Source: Martinezella tropici
Lineage (GTDB): Bacteria; Pseudomonadota; Alphaproteobacteria; Rhizobiales; Rhizobiaceae
Length of the DNA: 64,000 bases
Assembly (NCBI GenBank): GCA_000799755.1
Contig: JUHI01000001.1
Span: 248,001 to 312,000, forward strand
Reading direction: 5' to 3'
The position numbers and the translations under genes were made by a program. The notes under the pieces were generated by a model. It was not told the DNA's origin and made no database searches. It saw only the letters and a list, made by a program, of their open reading frames with translations. Position 1 is the stretch's first letter, and each line of letters begins with the position of its first letter. Below, in pieces: positions 29,916 through 36,566 of this stretch.

Positions 29916-30077
29916 CCCCGATCGCCCCCAATAGTCGGCATACGAATCGTTGCCCCAGTCGGGAGCGACTTAAGGGGCTTTCCCGGAGGACAGCAAGCGT
30001 CGTTTCCTGTAGAGGTTGGTCGCCGGTGGCTTCTTGCCCCCGCACATCGATCTCCCCGTCCGAATGCAAAGCGATCC

Positions 30078-30515
30078 ATGACCTCCATTCCCCGTCCCGC
30101 CTCCTCCGCCATTCTCGAACGCAACGGCCGCTTCCTGCTTGTCTTGCGCAGCAACCCGCCATCCGCCGATATGTATGCCTTTCCGGGCGGGCGGGCCGAA
30201 GAAGGCGAGACCCCGGCCGACGCGGCGTTGCGCGAATTCGAGGAAGAGACCGGCATTATCGCCCGCAATCCCCGCCTGTTCGAGACCTACGACCTTCGCT
30301 CCCATGCGTCGGACGGAACGCTGACGAGCCACTTTCTGCTCTCGGTCTTCCTCGTTGATGCCGACGAGGATGCCGTTGCCGAAGCCGCCGACGATGCCGC
30401 CGCCATCGGCTGGTACACGCTGGAGGAGGTGCGCACCCTGCCCGTTCCGGCCAGCGTGCTCGAATGCGTGGAGCGGCTTGTGGCCGCAAAAGCTGAAGCC
30501 CGGCCCCGAAATTAA
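30078..30515 (+). CDS. Nudix hydrolase
   Basis: 145 aa. The Nudix box is complete: G-x5-E-x7-REFEEETGI within GGRAEEGETPADAALREFEE. N-terminal MTSIPRPASSAILERNGRFL is followed by the MYAFPGGR strand. Such enzymes cleave nucleoside diphosphates linked to another moiety, for example oxidised nucleotides, ADP-ribose or NADH. This short form gives no substrate clue. The TIGR02301 gene follows. Confidence 0.93.
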   Translation: MTSIPRPASSAILERNGRFLLVLRSNPPSADMYAFPGGRAEEGETPADAALREFEEETGIIARNPRLFETYDLRSHASDGTLTSHFLLSVFLVDADEDAVAEAADDAAAIGWYTLEEVRTLPVPASVLECVERLVAAKAEARPRN

Positions 30516-30592
30516 CGATGCTGAGCAATATCGGCGTGGAAACCACCCGCCCCGCCTTGTTCCCGTCATGCTTGTCCGGTCAACATGGTTAC

Positions 30593-31027
30593 ATGATTCA
30601 TAACGAGCTTGGCCGACCGCTTCTGATCTGCATCGCGCTTGCCGCAGCCTTTCCCGCTGCTGCACAGCCGGCAGCCAGCGTGCCGCCGGCGCAGGCGCCC
30701 GATAGCGCGAATGCCGAGCAGCCGGCTCCTTACGACGCACAACTATCCCGGCTCTCCGAAATTCTCGGCTCGATCGACTATCTGCGCAATCTCTGCAGCC
30801 CGACGCAGGAAGACGGCTGGCGCGGCGATATGCAGCAGCTGCTGGACACGGAAACCAAGAGCGAGCCGAAGCGAAAAGAAAGGCTGACCGCGGCCTTCAA
30901 CCGTGGATATCGGTCCTTTGCATCGGTTTACACGAATTGCACGCCGCAGGCCCTTGTTGCCGAAGAGCGATACCGTAACGAAGGTGCAACACTGGCGACA
31001 GAAATCACCGCACGCTTTGGAAATTGA
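30593..31027 (+). CDS. TIGR02301-family secreted protein
   Basis: 144 aa from ATG 30593, which gives a clean signal peptide (RPLLICIALAAAFPAAAQ) followed by a Pro/Ala linker and the conserved domain with LSRLSEILGSIDYLRNLCSP, WRGDMQQLLDTE and NRGYRSFASVYTNC. Two cysteines (in NLC and TNC) may form a disulfide in the periplasm. This is a rhizobial/alphaproteobacterial family of unknown function. Starting at an in-frame ATG at 30518 would bury the signal peptide. Confidence 0.8.
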   Translation: MIHNELGRPLLICIALAAAFPAAAQPAASVPPAQAPDSANAEQPAPYDAQLSRLSEILGSIDYLRNLCSPTQEDGWRGDMQQLLDTETKSEPKRKERLTAAFNRGYRSFASVYTNCTPQALVAEERYRNEGATLATEITARFGN

Positions 31028-31131
31028 CGATTTATTAACCTCTTTTCATACCGAGCCGTGTCGTTTTGGGAAAAGGCTGATAGAGTTATTAAGCAAGTGG
31101 TAAGGACATGAACGTCTCGAGGAAAGAAACA

Positions 31132-31389
31132 ATGGAAACCAGCCTGAACGAAATCGACGACATGATCGTTCATGAAAAGATGCAGGCAGCGCTGGAATAC
31201 CAGAATGAAGCTTGGGCCGACGGTATGGCTGACGGCATCGAGCCTGAGATCATCGCAGATGCCGCTATTGCCCATGCGATTCGCGAGACGATCCGGATTC
31301 AGGGAGAACAGGGCGCCGAAGCCTTGCTCGAATCGCTGCGCGAACGCATGCTCGCGGGTGAATTTTCTCCGAACCGAACCCTGCAATAA
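31132..31389 (+). CDS. small acidic hypothetical protein
   Basis: 85 aa starting METSLNEIDDMIVHEKMQAA. I prefer ATG 31132 because GAGG lies 9 nt upstream; an in-frame ATG at 31108 has its purine site only 1 nt away. The protein is helical and acidic, with WADGMADGIEPEIIADAAI and a tail EFSPNRTLQ. No family is recognised and there are no membrane segments. It sits 16 nt before a secreted-protein gene and may be co-transcribed with it. Confidence 0.7.
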   Translation: METSLNEIDDMIVHEKMQAALEYQNEAWADGMADGIEPEIIADAAIAHAIRETIRIQGEQGAEALLESLRERMLAGEFSPNRTLQ

Positions 31390-31405
31390 CCACCAGAGAT
31401 TGCTT

Positions 31406-32155
31406 ATGCGTAAATTTCCAGGCAATGCGCTCTCCTGTTCCATTGCCTCACTGGCTGCCGTGACCCTCATTCTGGGCAGCACCGCCTTGCCGCTACCGGC
31501 AAGCGCCTTTTCTCAACTCAATCCGCCAGCCCCCCAGGCGAAAGACGCAGCACAGCAGAAGAACGAAAAGCCGATCGAGCAGGCGCTGGAAGCACCGGCC
31601 AACAACGCGCTTCCGATGCCCGATCCGCTGATCAACAAGCAGGCCGGCCAGAGCAGCGGCGACGCCTCCAATGCCAATAAATCCGTCGAATTCCTCTTTG
31701 ACATCGACAAGGCCCCCGAGCCGGTCAAGAAGCTCCGCGCCGCGATCGTGGAGGCCGCCGCTTCCGGCGATCTCGAGCGCCTGCGCCCGCTGATGAACAT
31801 CGGTGGCGGCCTGAAGCAGACACAGGTCACGGCCGACGATCCCGGCGAAGATCCGATCAAGACGCTGCATGACCTTTCGGGCGATCCCGACGGTATCGAG
31901 ATCCTGTCCATCCTCCTCGACATCATGTCGACCGGCTTTGCCCATGTCGGCCAGGGAACACCCGACGAAGTCTACGTCTGGCCCTATTTCGCCGAGAAGG
32001 ACATCAAGACGCTCTCCACGCCGGAGAAGGTCGATCTGATGCGTATCGTGACGGCCGGCGACTATGCCGACATGCTGGAATTCGGCGGTTATAATTTCTA
32101 TCGCGTCGGTATCACGCCGGACGGCCGCTGGAAATTCTTCACCTCGGGCGAATGA
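31406..32155 (+). CDS. secreted hypothetical protein, 249 aa
   Basis: A signal peptide is likely over about residues 1-33 (LAAVTLILGSTALPLPASAF), followed by a low-complexity Pro/Gln/Asn region to about residue 90 and a globular C-terminal part with PVKKLRAAIVEAAASGDLER, DPIKTLHDLSGDPDG, DEVYVWPYFAEKDIK and NFYRVGITPDGRWKFFTSGE. It is probably periplasmic, and the conserved-looking C-terminal half suggests a folded domain. I recall similar proteins as 'hypothetical' in other rhizobia. No enzymatic motif is visible. Confidence 0.8.
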   Translation: MRKFPGNALSCSIASLAAVTLILGSTALPLPASAFSQLNPPAPQAKDAAQQKNEKPIEQALEAPANNALPMPDPLINKQAGQSSGDASNANKSVEFLFDIDKAPEPVKKLRAAIVEAAASGDLERLRPLMNIGGGLKQTQVTADDPGEDPIKTLHDLSGDPDGIEILSILLDIMSTGFAHVGQGTPDEVYVWPYFAEKDIKTLSTPEKVDLMRIVTAGDYADMLEFGGYNFYRVGITPDGRWKFFTSGE

Positions 32156-32161
32156 TCCAGC

Positions 32162-32182
32162 CGGGGAACTTGCGGTTCCCCG
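32162..32182 (+). terminator. hairpin after the 249-aa secreted protein gene
   Basis: CGGGGAAC/GTTCCCCG with a 5-nt loop, 6 nt after the stop; no T tract follows, so this is at best a weak terminator or a 3' stabiliser. Confidence 0.45.
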
Positions 32183-32204
32183 CCGAAGGCCCTACCTCTG
32201 CGTG

Positions 32205-32290
32205 ATGAAGCATGTCGCGCAAAAGTGCGCAGCGGTTTTGCGACCAAGACATGCGTGAGATCAAAGACCTGAAGTGCCGGAAGCGAATGT
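32205..32290 (-). repeat. dispersed rhizobial repeat, inverted copy
   Basis: Positions 32210-32243 are the exact reverse complement of 56393-56426 (34 of 34 bases), and similarity continues for about 20 nt on one side. The copy lies between a secreted-protein gene and ygfZ. Confidence 0.85.
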
Positions 32291-32332
32291 CAGAGATCGC
32301 GACGTGCTTCAGGCCAAATCAGCGGAATCATC

Positions 32333-33172
32333 ATGCCAGCCGTATTCCTGAGAGAGCGTTCCTTCATCCGCATCACCGGCGCGGAGGCGGAGACGTTCCT
32401 GCATAATCTCATCACCACCGATCTTGTCTCGCTTGACGTCGGCGAAGCGCGCCCGGGTGCGCTGCTGACGCCGCAGGGCAAGATCCTGTTCGACTTCATG
32501 ATCTGGCGGGACGGTCCCGGCTTTCTGCTCGAAACCGACGCGACGCAGCGGGAGGGCTTGCTCAAGCGGCTCACCATGTATCGCCTGCGGGCCAAGGTCG
32601 ATTTCGTCGCAGAAGACATACAGGGCGTCACGGTGGCATGGGGAGATGACGCAGCCGATGGGCCGAAAGACAGTCGCTTCGCCAAGGCTGGAATTGTGCT
32701 GACGCGCACGCCCGGCGAGCATGGCAGCGACCCCGAGGCACTTTATGACGCGTTGCGGATTGCCAACGGCATCGCTGTTTCGGGCCGTGATTTCGCGTTG
32801 CAGGACGCCTTCCCGCACGATGTGCTGATGGATCTGAACGGCGGGTTGGGCTTCCGGAAAGGCTGCTATATCGGCCAGGAAGTGGTTTCCCGCATGCATC
32901 ATCGCGGCACGGCGCGCAGACGCGTCGCTACCGTCGAGGGTAGCGCTGAACTGCCCGCTTCCGGCACGGAATTGACTGTCGGCAGCAAGCCGATCGGCAC
33001 GCTCGGCTCGACCGCCGGCAAGATGGGCCTCGCCATCGTCCGCATTGATCGGGCCGGTGAAGCGATCGCCGAAAAGGTTTCGATCAAGGCTGACGACGTC
33101 GATGTCACCGTGTCGCTTCCGGCCTGGTCCGGGCTCTCGTTTCCGGCTGGCACCGACGAGGCGTCTGCATGA
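32333..33172 (+). CDS. ygfZ: folate-binding YgfZ/GcvT-like protein
   Basis: 279 aa. It resembles the T-protein fold: RITGAEAETFLHNLITTDL near the N-terminus, then DFMIWRDGPGFLLETDA, and the YgfZ signature KGCYIGQEVVSRMHHRG at about residues 184-200, with the conserved Cys. YgfZ/IBA57 proteins bind tetrahydrofolate and help assemble or repair certain iron-sulfur enzymes such as MiaB. The stop overlaps the HD gene start (ATGA), so the three genes from here to 34316 are coupled. Confidence 0.93.
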   Translation: MPAVFLRERSFIRITGAEAETFLHNLITTDLVSLDVGEARPGALLTPQGKILFDFMIWRDGPGFLLETDATQREGLLKRLTMYRLRAKVDFVAEDIQGVTVAWGDDAADGPKDSRFAKAGIVLTRTPGEHGSDPEALYDALRIANGIAVSGRDFALQDAFPHDVLMDLNGGLGFRKGCYIGQEVVSRMHHRGTARRRVATVEGSAELPASGTELTVGSKPIGTLGSTAGKMGLAIVRIDRAGEAIAEKVSIKADDVDVTVSLPAWSGLSFPAGTDEASA

Positions 33173-33786
33173 TATCGGCCAAGCCCCTGCGCGCCTGGCA
33201 GCGCATGCTATCCGGACGCCGGCTTGACCTGCTCGATCCCTCGCCGCTCGATGTCGAGATCAGCGATATCGCGCACGGGCTTGCCCGCGTTGCCCGCTGG
33301 AACGGGCAGACATCAGGCGATCACGCCTTCTCGGTGGCGCAGCACAGCCTTGTCGTCGAAGCGATCTTTCGCCATCTCAATCCCGCTACTCCCGACGAAT
33401 TGCTGGCAGCACTGCTGCATGACGCGCCCGAATATGTCATCGGCGACATGATATCGCCCTTCAAGTCGGTGGTCGGCGGCGATTACAAGCTCGTGGAGAA
33501 GCGGCTGGAGGCCGCCGTCTACCGGCGGTTCGCCCTGCCCCCGCATTGCGCACCGCGGCTCAAGGAAAAGATCAAGAAGGCCGATACGATCTCGGCCTAT
33601 TTCGAGGCGACGCTGCTTGCTGGCTTCTCGCCGGAGGAGGCGCGCAAATTCTTCGGCCAGCCGCGTGACATCACGCGCGAGATGCTGCCGATCGACCCCA
33701 TGCCGGCGATCGAAGCGCAGCGGTTGTTCCTCAAACGCTTCGAGGCGATCGAGGCAGAACGTGCCGCCATGAGGATCGGCGCGTGA
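33169..33786 (+). CDS. HD-domain nucleotidase-like hydrolase (YfbR-like)
   Basis: 205 aa. The metal-binding HD signature is split among VAQHSLVVEAI, LLHDAPEYVIGDMISP and KKADTISAYFEATLLAGF, the layout of YfbR-type deoxyribonucleoside 5'-monophosphatases. MISAKPLRAWQRMLSGRRLD begins the protein. The start overlaps the ygfZ stop and the stop overlaps the next GTG. It probably hydrolyses a nucleotide; the substrate is not evident. Confidence 0.85.
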   Translation: MISAKPLRAWQRMLSGRRLDLLDPSPLDVEISDIAHGLARVARWNGQTSGDHAFSVAQHSLVVEAIFRHLNPATPDELLAALLHDAPEYVIGDMISPFKSVVGGDYKLVEKRLEAAVYRRFALPPHCAPRLKEKIKKADTISAYFEATLLAGFSPEEARKFFGQPRDITREMLPIDPMPAIEAQRLFLKRFEAIEAERAAMRIGA

Positions 33787-34316
33787 CAGCGATCCTCGTA
33801 TCGCCGCTTGCACGCATCGCCGAAATCGCCGTTCGTCATGGCGCTCACGAGATGATCAGCCTGATGGCGAAGGAGCAGAACTTTCACCGGCCGGCCGTCA
33901 TCAGGGCGGACCGGCATCTGCTCCTCACTATGAATGACATCAGCTTCGCCGGAACGGGCGATCTCGTCGCTCCTCAGGAAACGCATGTGCGCGCCATCAT
34001 CGATTTCGCTGTCGGATGGGATCGAAGCGCGCCTTTGCTCATCCATTGCTGGATGGGCGTCTCCCGCTCGCCGGCGGCGGCTTTGATTGCGGCCCTGGCC
34101 GTTCACCCCGAGCAGGATGATCTGGCGCTTGCCCGTCGCCTGCGCGCAAGCTCGCCCTTTGCCACGCCGAACGCCCGCCTCGTCGCCATCGCAGACGACA
34201 TGCTCGGACGCCGGGGACGCCTGGTTGCCGCAGTCAAGGAGATCGGCCGTGGCGCCGATGCGGACGGCAACGCGCCTTTCATGCTGCCTCTGGCCGAATT
34301 GGGCGCTGGCGCCTAA
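33783..34316 (+). CDS. tyrosine/dual-specificity phosphatase-like protein
   Basis: 177 aa from a GTG overlapping the HD gene stop (GTGA). The cysteine phosphatase loop is intact, LLIHCWMGVSRSPAAALIAA, matching HCxxGxxRS, and a candidate general acid lies upstream in NDISFAGTGDLVAP. The family occurs widely in rhizobia as a small cytosolic phosphatase, but its substrate, protein or nucleotide, is unknown. It ends at a terminator. Confidence 0.85.
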   Translation: MTAILVSPLARIAEIAVRHGAHEMISLMAKEQNFHRPAVIRADRHLLLTMNDISFAGTGDLVAPQETHVRAIIDFAVGWDRSAPLLIHCWMGVSRSPAAALIAALAVHPEQDDLALARRLRASSPFATPNARLVAIADDMLGRRGRLVAAVKEIGRGADADGNAPFMLPLAELGAGA

Positions 34317-34321
34317 GAGAC

Positions 34322-34352
34322 GGAGATCGCGTTCGGCGATCTCCTTTCATTT
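34322..34352 (+). terminator. intrinsic terminator after the phosphatase gene
   Basis: GGAGATCGC/GCGATCTCC with a GTTCG loop at 34322-34344, followed by TTTCATTT. Confidence 0.8.
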
Positions 34353-34373
34353 CATGACAATCGACCACCGCAA

Positions 34374-35036
34374 TCACGCAGCGACGCTATCCGTCTGATC
34401 CGGGTCATACTGGCCATAGGTGTTCTGGTAGAGCGACGACGGGTTCTGCATATCGTTCAGGAAGACATCCAGCGCCTGATCCTCGGCGAGCGTCGCAGAA
34501 TCCGTTGGATTGCTGTCGCTCGTGCTCGGCTCCAGCGATACCATGTCGGCCGCCGAAGCATCCGACGACTTCAGCACATCGAGACCTTCTGCAAACTGAT
34601 CCTTGGTCAAGGAGCCGGTATTCTGCGTATCCAGGCTCTTGAACAGATCCTCGGCATCGCTCTCGCTCATGTCCTGCGGCCGCCCGGCAACGAATTCGCT
34701 CTGCGAGATCGTGCCGTCCTGGTTGGTGTCGAGGCTGGCAAACAGCTGATCCATGGGGGATTCGCTGGAAGAGCCGTCCGTCGACGTCGAACTGCTCGAC
34801 TGGCTGTTCTGCTGCATCTGCAACAGCATCGACGCCAGATTGCCGGAAAAGACATCCGTGGCGCTCGGATCGCTGCTGCCGTCGTCGTTTTCGTCGTTGG
34901 CAATGCTCGCCGAAAGCAGGCCAGACTGTGCCGCCGCCTCCAACTCCTGAGCATCCACGACGCCGTCCTGATTTTTATCCAGGGGACTGTACGAGGCAGC
35001 CGTCATGCTGCTTCCAATTGAAGAAACCCCGCTCAT
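34374..35036 (-). CDS. EF-hand calcium-binding protein, 220 aa
   Basis: Two good EF-hand loops, DKNQDGVVDAQE (residues 20-31) and DTNQDGTISQSE (103-114), and a degenerate third at about 136-147 (DTQNTGSLTKDQ, lacking the position-12 acid). A Ser/Thr/Gln-rich linker lies between them. There is no signal peptide. The N-terminus MSGVSSI and C-terminus NTYGQYDPDQTDSVAA match the smaller EF-hand protein at 35939-36277, indicating paralogy. A CtrA-type box lies about 106 nt upstream. Function unknown. Confidence 0.85.
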   Translation of the reverse strand: MSGVSSIGSSMTAASYSPLDKNQDGVVDAQELEAAAQSGLLSASIANDENDDGSSDPSATDVFSGNLASMLLQMQQNSQSSSSTSTDGSSSESPMDQLFASLDTNQDGTISQSEFVAGRPQDMSESDAEDLFKSLDTQNTGSLTKDQFAEGLDVLKSSDASAADMVSLEPSTSDSNPTDSATLAEDQALDVFLNDMQNPSSLYQNTYGQYDPDQTDSVAA

Positions 35037-35141
35037 CCAAATCTCCTACGGCAAATGCCATCGCGTGTTCAATTGACCCCGGCACGCTTAGTCATCTGCG
35101 GGTAGAATAGGTCCTTTTGCCCTGCCGATTGAAGATTGGTG

Positions 35142-35160
35142 TTAACTCACCATTAACCAT
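35142..35160 (-). promoter_or_regulatory. candidate CtrA-binding site upstream of the 220-aa EF-hand gene
   Basis: The DNA reads TTAA-N7-TTAAC at 35142-35157, the full CtrA consensus, and its right half extends to TTAACCAT (35153-35160). It is 106-124 nt upstream of the start at 35036. The CtrA consensus is from Caulobacter and its relatives; binding here is inferred. Confidence 0.55.
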
Positions 35161-35277
35161 AATTGACAGCTATCGAATCATATTGCGGGTGGGTTCTCAT
35201 CCAGTCGGAACAACCGTTGCTTGAGCGCCCGCCACAGCAATGCCCGAATCACTTTTGCGCTTCTATCGACCGTCTCG

Positions 35278-35790
35278 CTATTGAATGACGGCGCATGCCA
35301 GGCGCTTTCCGGCACCGCCGACGGGCTGGCTGCGATAATCGTCGGAATCGGCATGGATCATCAGTGTCCGACCGCGGATACCGTCCTTGCCGTTCAGCGA
35401 CACCATGCCGTTGAACACCTGGGCTCGCAGCTTGCCATCCTGATCGACATACTGATTGGGCATATCTCCGGCATGCGGCCCATTGGCGGCGAGGAAACCG
35501 TGCTCCGCTTTCGTCGGATTGAAATGGCCGCCGGCCGATTCGAAACCGTGCGCATGATCGCAATGGCCACTCTCATGGATGTGGAAGGCGACCCAGCGAT
35601 TGACCGGCAAGCCGGTCACTTCCATTTCGATGAGCACGCCCTTCTTGCCTTCGGTCAAGGTCGCTCGCCCGGCCTGCTTGCCATCGGAGCCAATAAAATC
35701 GGCGGTGGCGGTATTCTGGTTCTGGGTTTGCGCTGCCGCGGGCATGGCTGCGGCAAGAGTAAGAATTGCAACGATCATCATCCGTTTCAT
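35278..35790 (-). CDS. sodC: Cu,Zn superoxide dismutase
   Basis: 170 aa. A signal peptide (MKRMMIVAILTLAAAMPAAA) directs it to the periplasm. Copper and zinc ligands are visible: FHIHESGHCDH, SAGGHFNPTKAEHG, HAGDMPN and MIHADSDDYRSQPVGGAGKR, with CAVIQ at the end carrying the disulfide cysteine. It converts superoxide to peroxide and oxygen, useful against host oxidative bursts. ATG 35790 follows GGGAGG; an open frame upstream has no signal peptide. It lies between the two EF-hand genes on the same strand. Confidence 0.95.
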   Translation of the reverse strand: MKRMMIVAILTLAAAMPAAAQTQNQNTATADFIGSDGKQAGRATLTEGKKGVLIEMEVTGLPVNRWVAFHIHESGHCDHAHGFESAGGHFNPTKAEHGFLAANGPHAGDMPNQYVDQDGKLRAQVFNGMVSLNGKDGIRGRTLMIHADSDDYRSQPVGGAGKRLACAVIQ

Positions 35791-35938
35791 GGAAGGCCCT
35801 CCCTGTTCTGCGTGGCAATTGTCCAACGCATGGCAGGCGCGAGTGTTCCAGCAATCGGGAAAATGAACTGACATCAACATGATAGGATGGCTCGCCGGCG
35901 CGCCGACAGACCACCCAATCATCGAACTATGAGGCTCG

Positions 35939-36277
35939 TCAGGCTGCTATGCTGCCGAGGTCATACTGGCCATAGGTGCTGTTGTAGGCATCCATCGGCG
36001 ACATCAAATCCAGATCGAAATTGACATTGGATTCGGGCGACCTGGCCGTGGAGGCGGTATCGGCGCTCGGCAACTGCAAAAGCTTGGCGACAAGGCCGCT
36101 CAGTGCATTGTTCGAACTATCAGCAGCAGCGCCGGCATTATCAGCCGCGAGAATGCCGGGGCGATCGTCCACCGCGCGCTCCTCTTGGCTTAGAAGGCCG
36201 TCACCGTTCGCATCGAGGCGCGATAGAGTGCCACGATAAGGATACGAGCCATTGGTTACGGAAGAAACATGGGACAT
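35939..36277 (-). CDS. EF-hand protein, 112 aa
   Basis: ATG 36277 follows AGGAGG, a very strong ribosome site. One EF-hand loop, DANGDGLLSQEE (residues 22-33), is preceded by MSHVSSVTNGSYPYRG. The middle is Ala/Asp/Ser-rich, and the C-terminus is DAYNSTYGQYDLGSIAA. N- and C-terminal signatures are shared with the 220-aa EF-hand protein on the other side of sodC. A single EF-hand may need dimerisation for tight calcium binding. Function unknown. Confidence 0.82.
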   Translation of the reverse strand: MSHVSSVTNGSYPYRGTLSRLDANGDGLLSQEERAVDDRPGILAADNAGAAADSSNNALSGLVAKLLQLPSADTASTARSPESNVNFDLDLMSPMDAYNSTYGQYDLGSIAA

Positions 36278-36566
36278 ACAAACCTCCTGAGGTAGGAGCC
36301 GCCTCATGCGACGTCGTTTGTACGCAATACATTCAGAGTTGGACTATGAACCGCTATTAAGCTGCTTCGCGTTGCCGGTAAAGACAAATTATTAATGGCT
36401 ATTAACCATAGTTCCCAATTCGTAAATCCGGTCTCCCTAATGTCTCTTTGCGGCAACTCGTAGCCACGTTCGGTATAATCCCCTGGAATCATAGGCGAAT
36501 CCCACTATCTAGCCTTATCGGGCGAATGGTTTCGTATATGGTGCGATGGATCGCCATGGAGAGGAC
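36278..36566. promoter_or_regulatory. divergent intergenic region with a CtrA half-site
   Basis: 289 bp, AT-richer than its surroundings, between the 112-aa EF-hand gene and the DUF2339 gene. TTAACCAT at 36402-36409 is preceded by TTAA at 36392-36395 with a spacer of 6 rather than 7. It lies about 125 nt upstream of the EF-hand start and resembles the box at 35142 in 13 of 15 surrounding bases. No gene seen. Confidence 0.5.
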
